Assembly: GCA_030149245.1 (NCBI GenBank)
Contig: JASBRX010000010.1
Span: 98,730-162,729, forward strand
DNA length: 64,000 nucleotides
Reading direction: 5' to 3'
From: Sphingomonas bacterium
GTDB taxonomy: Bacteria; Pseudomonadota; Alphaproteobacteria; Sphingomonadales; Sphingomonadaceae
Shown here piece by piece: positions 50,178 to 58,270 of the stretch. The notes under the pieces were generated by a model. That model did not search any database, was not told the origin of the DNA, and was given only the letters and a program-made list of their open reading frames with translations. The position numbers were made by a program, and so were the translations under genes. Position 1 is the first letter of the stretch. Each line of letters starts with the position of its first letter.

Positions 50178-50790
50178 CGCGCGCACCCTCCACCTGTGCG
50201 ATGTGATCGATCACCGCATCGCGCGCCGGCACAGGATCGCCCGCCCCTGCCTCATGCGTCAGCAACCCGGCCTTGCCCGTGCCTGCCTGCGCCGCCCATT
50301 CGGCCTCGCGCGCGCGCCGCAGCTCGATCGCCTTGAGCCGCTTGAGCAGCATCGCATCGGTTTCATCGGGTCGCGCATATTGCGGGCCGCCCCCACCTTT
50401 GCGCGGCTTGCCGGAAGCGTTGCGGTGCAAGACCAACAGCTTTAGCGCCGTCTCCAAACTGACCGGTCCCTGATTGCTGTCGATGCCTGCTCCCAGCGGC
50501 TCGTCCGGCCCCCTGCCCGCCAGGACATGACCGACCACACGCGTCTCCAGCATCTGGTAGCCAAGCGCGAGCGCTTCTTCCCACGCTTCAGCAAATTTCG
50601 GCTCACGGCGACGCAACGTATAAACCGAACCTGGGATCACCCCGATCACCGCCGCGGATTCCTTGACGTTGCAGGTGGCAGCGAGGTGATCCAGAAACGT
50701 CTCGCGCATCGCCTTGGTCCAGCGGACCCATTTGCGCTGCTGATCGAACGGCGCATGCGCCGGATCGGTGTAAGCGCGTCGCGTTCCCAT
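50167..50790 (-). CDS. GTA gp1-like protein (small terminase candidate)
   Basis: A 207-residue protein at the head of the GTA cluster. The N-terminal half has a helix-turn-helix-like stretch (FLDHLAATCNVKESAAVIGV, IPGSVYTLRRREPKFAEAWE) as in small terminases that feed DNA to the motor. The rest (LETALKLLVLHRNASGKPRK, then an Arg/Glu-rich coiled part) is less clear. It is the promoter-proximal gene, with a purine-rich ribosome site (GAGAGG) directly before ATG 50790. The assignment as gp1 rests on position and the DNA-binding part. Confidence 0.8.
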   Translation of the reverse strand: MGTRRAYTDPAHAPFDQQRKWVRWTKAMRETFLDHLAATCNVKESAAVIGVIPGSVYTLRRREPKFAEAWEEALALGYQMLETRVVGHVLAGRGPDEPLGAGIDSNQGPVSLETALKLLVLHRNASGKPRKGGGGPQYARPDETDAMLLKRLKAIELRRAREAEWAAQAGTGKAGLLTHEAGAGDPVPARDAVIDHIAQVEGARDDA

Positions 50791-50923
50791 CCTCTCGTCT
50801 CCCCAACGCAAATCGGGCCGACAGGCGTTCCCGCCCCGGCCCGATCTCACGCAATCTAAGTTCTTCAGAAGACCGCACTCAGCGGCCCGATCGCCGCGAC
50901 TCGCAATTCTTCAGCGTTCCTGT

Positions 50924-50952
50924 TATGTACCGAATGAGCGTGACGATGTCAA
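50924..50952 (-). promoter_or_regulatory. Candidate promoter of the GTA cluster
   Basis: On the minus strand a perfect -35 box TTGACA (50947-50952) is 17 bases from TACATA (50924-50929), a weak -10 match. It would give a leader of about 125 bases, which also contains an 8-bp hairpin (ATCGGGCC/GGCCCGAT, 50812-50845) 22 bases before the gp1 start. The region (50791-51021) also holds the divergent start of the DUF6491 gene. Confidence 0.5.
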
Positions 50953-51021
50953 GCACTTTGTTCCCATTTGGTTCGTCAATCATCCATCGCAGGTTCATCG
51001 CACCTGTGCCATGCTGCGGGC

Positions 51022-51414
51022 ATGACCCATCGACTCGCCCCCGCCGCATTGCTCGCTCCGCTGGCGCTGCTCGCCGCCGCCTTGCCTGCCAGCGCGCAGG
51101 ACGCCGCGCCGCCCCGTGCAAAGGAGGCGCGGATACCGTTCCCGTCATCGGTCCGCGATTACCGTACGGACGGCGACATGATCATTTATCTGCGCGCCGG
51201 CCGGCAATGGTATCGCGGAACCTTCTTCGCCCCCTGCCAGGGGCTGCCCTGGGCCGCGCGGATTGCTTTCAAGCCCTCACCGGCCATCGGCGGCATCGAC
51301 CGCAACGCCAGCATCATCGTCCCCCGCGACGGCGAATGCCGCCTCGACTCGCTGATCAAAATCGACGGCGACCCGCCGGAACAGGCGAAGAAACCGGCCA
51401 AGCCAACGGGCTAA
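51022..51414 (+). CDS. DUF6491-like exported protein
   Basis: A 130-residue protein with a signal peptide (MTHRLAPAALLAPLALLAAA, cleaved near ASAQDA). The mature part has the motif IPFPSSVRDYRTDGDMIIYL, then GRQWYRGTFFAPCQGLPWAA and NASIIVPRDGECRLDSLIKI with two cysteines that could form a disulfide. This pattern matches the DUF6491 family, small periplasmic proteins of unknown role in sphingomonads. It is divergent from the GTA cluster and stands alone. Confidence 0.8.
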   Translation: MTHRLAPAALLAPLALLAAALPASAQDAAPPRAKEARIPFPSSVRDYRTDGDMIIYLRAGRQWYRGTFFAPCQGLPWAARIAFKPSPAIGGIDRNASIIVPRDGECRLDSLIKIDGDPPEQAKKPAKPTG

Positions 51415-51511
51415 GCCCCCTCCCCCGCCGATGCAGCCGGGTTTTGTGTGCCCGCAAAGCCCGGACCGCAAGCTGGGTTAGAAACCGTGGCGCCGGCCAA
51501 CGCGCTGGCGA

Positions 51512-52003
51512 TCAACTCTCTGCAGCCGGGATGGACGCCCAGTCTTCGAACCCGGCCATCAGATCGTCCGGGGGCACGATGCGCCCCGCATGATCGACGA
51601 ACGCTACGGCGACCTTCGCTCCGTCCGATTTGCGCATCAGCCGCATGGGTGGCGTTCTTCCTTGGCCGACCCATTGGTCCGACCATTGACGCATCGCCAG
51701 GAACGGTAGCCGCAGCGCTTCGCCCATTTCGGTAAGGAGATACTCCTTCCTCGGTCGGCTCCCATCCGCCTTGTAGTCCTGCCGAACCATCAACCCCGAC
51801 GCGACGAGGCGTTTGAGTCGATCGGCCAGAATGGTCCTCGGTATGCCGATCTCGGTGTGGAAATCCTCATAGCGCCGCACGCCAAAGAGGGCGCTGCGCA
51901 GGATGAGCAATGACGCGCGATCTCCCAGGAAATCGAAGCTTGCCGCAAGCGTGCAGCGGCTGATGTGGATCGGCGACTGACGTCGAAACGGGGCGGTGGC
52001 CAT
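51512..52003 (-). CDS. HxlR-family transcriptional regulator
   Basis: A 163-residue winged-helix regulator. The HxlR core is present: CTLAASFDFLGDRASLLILR, SALFGVRRYEDFHTEIGIPR, TILADRLKRLVASGLMVRQD, and EYLLTEMGEALRLPFLAMRQ. The usual CPV cysteine near the N-terminus is replaced by the Cys in ISRCTLA. The C-terminal 50 residues (VAVAFVDHAGRIVPPDDLMA) are an extra tail common to an alphaproteobacterial group. It is divergent from the MAPEG-to-PanB genes, and an inverted repeat lies just before its start, so it probably controls them and itself. Confidence 0.88.
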   Translation of the reverse strand: MATAPFRRQSPIHISRCTLAASFDFLGDRASLLILRSALFGVRRYEDFHTEIGIPRTILADRLKRLVASGLMVRQDYKADGSRPRKEYLLTEMGEALRLPFLAMRQWSDQWVGQGRTPPMRLMRKSDGAKVAVAFVDHAGRIVPPDDLMAGFEDWASIPAAES

Positions 52004-52017
52004 GCGTCGGATCGTAT

Positions 52018-52040
52018 CTGGATTGCAAAAGCAAATCCAG
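52018..52040. promoter_or_regulatory. Inverted repeat, candidate HxlR operator
   Basis: CTGGATTGC-aaaa-GCAAATCCAG, with a one-base difference in arm length, lies 15 bases upstream of the HxlR start and about 67 bases upstream of the MAPEG start. HxlR proteins bind such short palindromes as dimers. Its place in the only shared upstream region fits control of both directions. Confidence 0.55.
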
Positions 52041-52106
52041 CCTCTATGTCTAAGTATGTAAATTGGACTCAGAATGGTTGATCATGTGCGCGGGGGGCGC
52101 GGAACG

Positions 52107-52553
52107 ATGAGAGAAACGAATCTGGCCATTATCTGGCCAACAGTGGCGATGGCGGCGTTGATATTCGCGGTATGGGCGGTGCTCCTGCGGCAGCGCTTCG
52201 CCCATATCGCTGCGAATCGGCCGGTGGCTGCCGACTTCGCCAACGCTGAAGCGGTGGGGCGCTACTTTCGTCCCGTCGAACGGCCCGCACAGAACCTGGC
52301 CAACCTGTTCGAAATGCCCGTGCTCTATTTTGCCCTGGTGCCCCTGCTGATCGTGACGGGCAGCGCCTCGGGCATACAAGTTGGGCTGGCTTGGGCCTTT
52401 GTCGTGCTTCGACTTGTGCACAGCATCATCCAGATCGGTCCCAACACGATCAGAGCACGGGCGCGCGTCTTCATCGCCTCGAGCATTGCGTTGTTCGCCA
52501 TGTGGCTGGGCTTCGTTGTGGATATCCTGCCCAATGCTGGAGCCCGGATGTGA
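52107..52553 (+). CDS. MAPEG-family membrane protein
   Basis: A 148-residue protein with four hydrophobic helices (LAIIWPTVAMAALIFAVWAV; LANLFEMPVLYFALVPLLIV; a middle one; VFIASSIALFAMWLGFVVDI). The RPAQNLANLFEMPVLYFAL and RLVHSIIQIGPN motifs fit the MAPEG group (membrane proteins related to glutathione metabolism). The start is not certain: ATG 52107 is used, and an ATG at 52074 is possible. The stop overlaps the next gene (GTGA). It is the first gene of a five-gene cassette. Confidence 0.83.
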   Translation: MRETNLAIIWPTVAMAALIFAVWAVLLRQRFAHIAANRPVAADFANAEAVGRYFRPVERPAQNLANLFEMPVLYFALVPLLIVTGSASGIQVGLAWAFVVLRLVHSIIQIGPNTIRARARVFIASSIALFAMWLGFVVDILPNAGARM

Positions 52554-52858
52554 CCACCGCTCAAGAAGACGCAGGCAGATCCCATGTCCTCATCATCCAC
52601 GAGGTCGAGGACTATGAGCGGTGGAAAGCCATCTTCGATGATGCCGCGACGATCCGGCGCGACGCGGGCGAGATCGCCTATCAGCTTTTGGCCTACGAGG
52701 CCGATGCACGGTGCGTGGTCCACTTTTCTTGCTGGAGCTCGCTGGCCGCAGCGCGCGCCTTCTTCGAATCTCCATGGCTGGTCGAGATCCGGCGTATCGC
52801 GGGCGTTTGCGCCCCGCAGTTCCTCTATCTCAACGAAATCGAAGCAAAAATTCTCTGA
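52550..52858 (+). CDS. Small dimeric alpha-beta barrel protein (ABM-like)
   Basis: A 102-residue protein with the ferredoxin-like pattern of antibiotic biosynthesis monooxygenases: SHVLIIHEVEDYERWKAIFD, DDAATIRRDAGEIAYQLLAY, CVVHFSCWSSLAAARAFFES, and IAGVCAPQFLYLNEIEA. These small barrels include monooxygenases and heme-degrading or binding proteins; the active site is not recognisable here. It is coupled to MAPEG by GTGA and followed 41 bases later by the VOC gene. The GTG start at 52550 is supported only by the overlap. Confidence 0.72.
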   Translation: MTTAQEDAGRSHVLIIHEVEDYERWKAIFDDAATIRRDAGEIAYQLLAYEADARCVVHFSCWSSLAAARAFFESPWLVEIRRIAGVCAPQFLYLNEIEAKIL

Positions 52859-52899
52859 CGCGTGCGGGCGCGCCCGGTTGTCTATCAAGGAGTGCAGCG

Positions 52900-53298
52900 A
52901 TGATTTCGCATGTCTTTATCGGCGTGAATGACCTTGATCGGGCGAGCGACTTCTATGCCCCGATCATGGATGAACTGGAGTGGCGCCGTCGGCATGCCAA
53001 AGCCCCCGCGCATCTGGTGATGTGGAATCTGGCGGAGTCGACCCGCCCGCTGTTCGTTCTTGGCCCACCTTTCGACGGACAGGTGGCCGATCCGGGCAAT
53101 GGCGGCATGGTCGCCCTGCTGGCGCCCGATCGCGCCACGGTCGACCGCACCTATGCGATCGCAATGGCAGCCGGTGCGACAAGCGAGGGCACCCCGGGTC
53201 TACGACCACAGTATCACGCCCATTATTACGGCGCCTATTTCCGGGATCTCGATGGCAACAAGATCTGCATTGTCTGCCATCAGGCCGACGACTCTTGA
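52900..53298 (+). CDS. VOC-family (glyoxalase-like) protein
   Basis: A 132-residue vicinal-oxygen-chelate protein: MISHVFIGVNDLDRASDFYA with the first metal His, then NGGMVALLAPDRATVDRTYA, and HAHYYGAYFRDLDGNKICIV with the second metal position (R..D..GN). The family includes glyoxalase I, fosfomycin resistance proteins and bleomycin-binding proteins, so the substrate is open. A good ribosome site (AAGGAG) comes eight bases before the ATG. It is the third gene of the cassette. Confidence 0.87.
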   Translation: MISHVFIGVNDLDRASDFYAPIMDELEWRRRHAKAPAHLVMWNLAESTRPLFVLGPPFDGQVADPGNGGMVALLAPDRATVDRTYAIAMAAGATSEGTPGLRPQYHAHYYGAYFRDLDGNKICIVCHQADDS

Positions 53299-53320
53299 CG
53301 ATCAGGCAGGGGTACATCGC

Positions 53321-53794
53321 ATGACCACGTCTCCCCCGGTTCCGCGTCGCGCCATGGACATCGCCCCGCGCGCAAAGCCTTCCAACTACCCGCCGCAGTT
53401 CGCCGCGCGCGTATCCGGCCGGGTCAAGCGCCAGCTTGGCGATGCTTTTGGCCTGTCGCGCTTTGGCGTGAACCTCACGGTGCTGCCGCCGGGCGCGCAA
53501 TCCGCCCTGCTGCATCGGCATACAGAGCAGGAGGAGTTTATCTACATCCTCTCCGGTCGCCCCACGCTGCGCACCGACGCAGGCAACATTCTGTTGGAAC
53601 CGGGAATGTGCATGGGTTTCCCGGCGGGCGGCCTGGCTCACCATCTGGTCAACCTTACCGGCGAGGACGTCCACTATCTGGAAGTTGGCGACCGGAATGT
53701 TGCCGACCAAGGCGAATATCCCGAGGATGACCTCGTCGCCGCATGGTCCGAAGGCGGCTGGCGTTTCACCCGCAAAGACGGGAGCGCGTGGTGA
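53321..53794 (+). CDS. Cupin-domain protein
   Basis: A 157-residue single-domain cupin. The first motif is [20 protein letters not shown] preceded by QSALLH, and the second is [20 protein letters not shown]. The metal His and Glu residues are present (H-x-H.. E.. H). The C-terminal tail ([20 protein letters not shown]) is common to a group often linked to sugar or small-acid metabolism. GCAGGGG lies upstream of the ATG. The stop overlaps the panB GTG, so the pair is coupled. Confidence 0.87.
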   Translation: MTTSPPVPRRAMDIAPRAKPSNYPPQFAARVSGRVKRQLGDAFGLSRFGVNLTVLPPGAQSALLHRHTEQEEFIYILSGRPTLRTDAGNILLEPGMCMGFPAGGLAHHLVNLTGEDVHYLEVGDRNVADQGEYPEDDLVAAWSEGGWRFTRKDGSAW

Positions 53795-54630
53795 GTACAC
53801 ATGCTTCGATCAAGCGCCGCACAGCAGCGGATGTGCGCGCGGCCAAGGGAGGCGAGAAGCTGGTCGCCCTAACAGCCTATCATGCGCTCGGTGCATCGTT
53901 GGCCGACCCGCATTGCGATATCCTGCTTGTCGGCGATTCACTGGGCAACGTCCTGTATGGTTTTGAATCGACGCTGCCGGTGACGCTGGAGCTGATGATC
54001 GCCCATGGGCGCGCTGTTGTGGCCGCATCCAGCTACGCACTTGTGGTCGTCGATATGCCGTTTGAGTCCTATGAGCAATCGAAGGAGCAGGCCTTCGCAT
54101 CGGCGGCACGGATCATGAAGGAAACCGGCTGTGGCGCCGTCAAGATTGAGGGCGGCGTTCATGTTGCCGAAACGATCGCGCTTCTATCGGCACGCGGGAT
54201 CCCCGTCGTCGCCCATATCGGCCTGACCCCGCAGTCCATTCACACGCTGGGTTCTTTCAGGGCACAAGGACGCGCGGAAGCGGCCAATTTGGTACGGTCC
54301 AACGCGCCCGGCTCGATTGAGGCTGATGCGAACGCCGTCGCGGCTGCCGGAGCCTTTTCCGTCGTTATCGAAGCGGTCGTGGAACCGCTCGCGCGGCACA
54401 TTTCAGACAAAATCACCATTCCGACGATCGGCATCGGCGCAAGCGCCGCCTGTGACGGGCAGATTCTGGTTCTGGAGGACATGCTGGGAATGACCGAGCG
54501 CACGGCACGCTTCGTCGAACGGTTCGCCAATCTCAGACCGGCCATGGACGCGGGAATCGCCGCATTTTCGTCTGCGGTGCGCAGCGGGTCATTCCCCACT
54601 CAAGACAATCTCTATGGGGTCAAGGCGTGA
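53791..54630 (+). CDS. panB: 3-methyl-2-oxobutanoate hydroxymethyltransferase-like (PanB)
   Basis: A 279-residue protein of the PanB family, which adds a hydroxymethyl group from methylenetetrahydrofolate to 2-oxoisovalerate in pantothenate synthesis. Signatures: [40 protein letters not shown] with the metal Asp, [23 protein letters not shown], and [20 protein letters not shown]. Length and motifs are complete. The GTG start overlaps the cupin stop. Being the last gene of a HxlR-linked cassette, without panC or panD nearby, it may be a second copy with a different role. Confidence 0.88.
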   Translation: MSTHASIKRRTAADVRAAKGGEKLVALTAYHALGASLADPHCDILLVGDSLGNVLYGFESTLPVTLELMIAHGRAVVAASSYALVVVDMPFESYEQSKEQAFASAARIMKETGCGAVKIEGGVHVAETIALLSARGIPVVAHIGLTPQSIHTLGSFRAQGRAEAANLVRSNAPGSIEADANAVAAAGAFSVVIEAVVEPLARHISDKITIPTIGIGASAACDGQILVLEDMLGMTERTARFVERFANLRPAMDAGIAAFSSAVRSGSFPTQDNLYGVKA

Positions 54631-54715
54631 TCGATGACTGTGACGCTCCCACGCGCCAAATTCCGGGAACACAGTCGCTGCACATTGATCGCCGGAACCC
54701 TACGAGCACCCAATC

Positions 54716-55654
54716 CTACCCCCGCGCCGCCGCCCAAGCTGCAACTTCATCCTCCCTCCGCCGCACCACGCGCAGTTCCCCGGCCACGCCGGTCGCCGGG
54801 TCAATTTCAACCACCCCATCCCACTCGAACGTCGCATTGCCCGCGATCGTCACCATATCACCTCCCGCCGGCCCCTCAGCGCGCGCGCGCACGCGGCCGC
54901 CCGGGTTGAACACCGTCAGCCACGCCCCGAACGGCAACCGCCCGGTCAGCCCCGCGGCATGTGCCGACGCCGCCATCGCGCTCCCGCATGCATTGGTCAG
55001 CCCGACCCCGCGCTCGAACGTCTGCACGAACAAATCCGCCCCGCGGACCTCGACAAAGCTCACATTGGCGCGGTCGACCAGCAACTCCGGCCCCGCCTCG
55101 CACCACTGGCCCAGCGCGACCAGCTCATCGACATCGACCCGCTCGACGAATGTGATCAGGTGCGGATTGGGCATCGCCAGCGCGGTAAAGGCGCGGTCGC
55201 TCGGCAACCCCGGCACCACCACGTCGATCACCGGCGCAGAGACGCGGATACCCACCGCCGCCGGATCGGTCGCCACCGGCCCCACCGTCTCCCGCACGGT
55301 GTAAACGCCGGGAGCCAGATCCGCCTCCCGCGCCACCTGCGCCCCGCTCGTTTTCAACCGCACCCGCGCCGCCTCGATGCCCAATGCTTCGAAACCCGCC
55401 CGCGCCAGGCAGCGCAATCCATTCAAACAGGTCTCCGGTTCGGACCCATCGCTGTTGAAAACCCGAAATCCGAAATCTGACCCAGCATCGCCCGCGGTCA
55501 GCAACAAAATTCCATCCGCCCCCACCGGCCCCGCCCGGTCGCTCAACACCCGCGCAACCCGCCCCCAACTCGCGTCATCGAGATCGATCGCGCGGGCGTC
55601 CAGCAATATGAAGTCGTTCCCCGACCCATGACATTTCGTGAAGTTCAATTCCAT
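54716..55654 (-). CDS. dapF: Diaminopimelate epimerase family protein
   Basis: A 312-residue DapF-like protein, which would interconvert LL- and meso-diaminopimelate for lysine and peptidoglycan synthesis. Family signatures: KCHGSGNDFILLDARAID, FRVFNSDGSEPETCLNGLRC, AMPNPHLITFVERVD, and VGLTNACGSAMAASAHAAGL. The two catalytic cysteines are present, but their contexts (ETCLNG, ACGSAMA) differ from the usual QCGNG and ACGSGA. The start MELNFTKCHG at 55654 fits the family. It is convergent with the panB cassette and divergent from the DUF2339 gene. Confidence 0.82.
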   Translation of the reverse strand: MELNFTKCHGSGNDFILLDARAIDLDDASWGRVARVLSDRAGPVGADGILLLTAGDAGSDFGFRVFNSDGSEPETCLNGLRCLARAGFEALGIEAARVRLKTSGAQVAREADLAPGVYTVRETVGPVATDPAAVGIRVSAPVIDVVVPGLPSDRAFTALAMPNPHLITFVERVDVDELVALGQWCEAGPELLVDRANVSFVEVRGADLFVQTFERGVGLTNACGSAMAASAHAAGLTGRLPFGAWLTVFNPGGRVRARAEGPAGGDMVTIAGNATFEWDGVVEIDPATGVAGELRVVRRREDEVAAWAAARG

Positions 55655-55758
55655 GTGCGGACCTCTACGCCACCCCCGCGCGCGCGCAACCGCAGTTCGC
55701 GTTGCCACCGGCAAACCCGCACTGGCGCGCGTGCAGCCAAGCTGCCACAAGGTCCGCA

Positions 55759-58230
55759 ATGGACGGCATCTTGTTCCTCGCCGTGGTCGCGCTCGGCATC
55801 GTCGCGATGGCGCAGGGCCAGCGGTTGCGCGCGCTGACGCGGCGGATCGAGGAACTCGAACACGCCCCGCGCCCACAGCCCCAGCCGACTCGCGCGGCCG
55901 AACCCGCTCCGGTCGCTGAGGTCGCACCCGCGCGCGCCACCACCGCCGCCATCACCCCGCCGGTCAAACGCGTCGAAGCCCCGCGACCGCCGCCGCCAGC
56001 CCCCGCGCCCGAGCCGGAACCCGACCGCCCCAGCCTCGAATCGCTGATCGGCGCGCGCCTGCCCGTGTGGATCGGCGCGATCGCTTTGGTCGTCGCGGGC
56101 TTCTTCCTCGTGCGCCATGCCGTCGAGATCGGCCTGCTGACCCCAGCAGTCCGCACCATCCTCGCCGCACTCTTCGCCGCGATCCTCGTCGGCGCAAGCG
56201 AAGCCGCTCGCCGCATCCCCGCGCTCGCCGAAGACCCGCGCATCGCTCAGGCACTCGCCGGCGCGGGCATCGCCAGTAGCTATGCGACGCTCTACATCGC
56301 CGCCGCGCTCTATCACCTGATCGGCCCGCTTCCGGCCTTTATGCTGATGATCGCCGTTACCACGCTCGGCCTGTTCCTCGCGCTACGCCACGGCCCGCCG
56401 ACCGCCGTGCTGGCGCTCGCCGGGGGCTTCATCGCCCCGCTCGTTGCCGGCTATGACGCCGCCGGGATCGGCCCATTACTCGCCTATCTCGGCCTGTTCA
56501 CTGCCGCGCTCTTTGGCCTGGCAATTCATCGTGGCTGGGGCTGGCTCGTGCTGGCTGCGACAGCCGTTGGCTTCGGTTGGGTCAATTTCCTGCTCGTCGC
56601 GCTCGAGCCAGCCCGTCTCACCGGACCCGCAGCGTTCGTCATCGCGCTCGCGCTGGCCGCCACCCTCGCCTTGCCCCGTGCCGGGATCACCAGCACGTGG
56701 CTGCGTACCGCCCCACTTGTCGCCGGCCTAGTCCAGCTGCTGATCTTCGCCCCCGCGCTGACCTTCGACGGCTTTGCCTGGAGCTTCTACCTCGTCCTGG
56801 CCGCAGCGACACTGATCCTCGCCTGGCGCGATGAACGCCATCTGCCCGGTGCGCTCGCTGCGCTCGGCCTCTCGCTGGTCTTGCTCGCAACAGCACTTGT
56901 CGCGCCCGAGCACGGCGCGACCTTCATCGCAGCGCCGGTCCTCGCCCTGCTGTTCACCGCAGCCGGCTTGGCCCAGCTCGACCGGTCGCGCAGCTGGGCG
57001 GTCATCGCGCTCGGCGGCATCGCCGGACCGGTGCTGCTCACCAACCTGTTTGAGCCGACGCGTCTCGCCGATTGGCACTGGGCAGCCCTCGAACTCGCCG
57101 CCGCCGCGCTCGCGGGACTGGTTACCTGGCGCCGCCGCAGTGCCACCGATGCCCACGACCCCGGCCTGATCGGCGGCGCGCTCGGCGCGGCGGCCCTGTT
57201 CGCCACCGCCACCGGCCAGCTGGTTCCGGTGGCTTGGCTCGGCACCGTCTTCGCACTCGCCACGCTCGGCCTCGGCCTATGGGCGCGCCGCACCGGTGAC
57301 CGTGTGCTGCTGACCCTGCCCGCGTTCGGCATCGCTGCCATTCTGATCACCGCAGCCGAACCGCTGGCCGATTACCTCGTCCTGCTCGCCCAGTCATTTG
57401 CAGGCGAACCCGTCCTATACCGGTTCCTGCCGGAGCTCGCCGACGCACTGCGCGCGCTGCTGCCGCTGATTGCCACCATCGCGCTGCTCGCCACCGATTC
57501 GCGGCAGTTCGGCCGACTGCGCAACGCCGCACTCGCGACCGGCCTCAGCGTCGCGCTGCTCCTGCTCTACCACCTCGCCAAGCTGCCGCTCGCCATCACC
57601 GGCGCGCCGCGATTCGAAACGCTTGGCTTCGTCGAGCGCGCGCTGATCACCCACGCGCTGTTCGCCGCCGCCTTCGCGCTGCGCACCCGCCTGCCCGCGG
57701 TCGCGCTGCCGCTCTTCGCACTCGCATTGGGTCGCCTGATCTGGTTCGATGTGCTCGTTCTCAATCCCGTCTTCGTGGCACAGCAGGTCAGCCTGTTCCC
57801 GCCCGCCTTGCACCTCGCGCTGGCCGGTTTCTGGCTCACCCGCTTCCTCCCCCAGCCGACCGCGACCCGCGCCGCCATCGCCGCTGCTCTACTCGCCACC
57901 CTCGCCGCCGTCCGTCAGGCTGCGCACGGCGGCATCATTACCGGCCCGATCGGCACCGGAGAAAATTACGGCTACTCGATCGCCCTCCTCCTTCTTGCCC
58001 TTGCCGGGTTAACACTGGGCATCCGCTCGGGCAGCCGTGACCTGCGTTTGGCCGGGCTCGGCCTGCTCACCTTCGTCACGCTCAAGGTGTTTCTGATCGA
58101 TGCCGCCGCGCTCGACGGGCTGCTCCGCATCCTGTCCTTCCTCGGCCTCGGCATTGCCCTTATCGGGATCGGCTGGGTCTATCGCCGCTTCCTCGCCGCG
58201 CGACCGAAAGCGTCAGTGGCGGACGCCTGA
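55759..58230 (+). CDS. DUF2339 large membrane protein
   Basis: An 823-residue polytopic protein. It starts with an anchor (MDGILFLAVVALGIVAMAQG), a short coiled stretch (LRALTRRIEELEHA), a proline/alanine-rich linker (about residues 36-95), then the block SLESLIGARLPVWIGAIALV, typical of DUF2339, followed by about 20 or more membrane helices to the end. Conserved pieces include GGFIAPL. The function of the family is unknown. ATG 55759 has AAGG just upstream. It is divergent from dapF by 104 bases. Confidence 0.88.
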   Translation: MDGILFLAVVALGIVAMAQGQRLRALTRRIEELEHAPRPQPQPTRAAEPAPVAEVAPARATTAAITPPVKRVEAPRPPPPAPAPEPEPDRPSLESLIGARLPVWIGAIALVVAGFFLVRHAVEIGLLTPAVRTILAALFAAILVGASEAARRIPALAEDPRIAQALAGAGIASSYATLYIAAALYHLIGPLPAFMLMIAVTTLGLFLALRHGPPTAVLALAGGFIAPLVAGYDAAGIGPLLAYLGLFTAALFGLAIHRGWGWLVLAATAVGFGWVNFLLVALEPARLTGPAAFVIALALAATLALPRAGITSTWLRTAPLVAGLVQLLIFAPALTFDGFAWSFYLVLAAATLILAWRDERHLPGALAALGLSLVLLATALVAPEHGATFIAAPVLALLFTAAGLAQLDRSRSWAVIALGGIAGPVLLTNLFEPTRLADWHWAALELAAAALAGLVTWRRRSATDAHDPGLIGGALGAAALFATATGQLVPVAWLGTVFALATLGLGLWARRTGDRVLLTLPAFGIAAILITAAEPLADYLVLLAQSFAGEPVLYRFLPELADALRALLPLIATIALLATDSRQFGRLRNAALATGLSVALLLLYHLAKLPLAITGAPRFETLGFVERALITHALFAAAFALRTRLPAVALPLFALALGRLIWFDVLVLNPVFVAQQVSLFPPALHLALAGFWLTRFLPQPTATRAAIAAALLATLAAVRQAAHGGIITGPIGTGENYGYSIALLLLALAGLTLGIRSGSRDLRLAGLGLLTFVTLKVFLIDAAALDGLLRILSFLGLGIALIGIGWVYRRFLAARPKASVADA

Positions 58231-58270
58231 CCCCGGCGGCATCCTGGCCTCACACCAACAGGAGGCCCAG

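Noticed and set aside
30950..50850. Complete active prophage
   Set aside because: No integrase, repressor, replication genes, holin or attachment repeats are visible. Gene order matches gene transfer agents, so I prefer that reading.
50879..51148. 89-residue minus-strand ORF upstream of gp1
   Set aside because: It overlaps the candidate GTA promoter and the DUF6491 gene. The N-terminal half is Arg/Ala-rich shadow, and I see no ribosome site for the shorter version.
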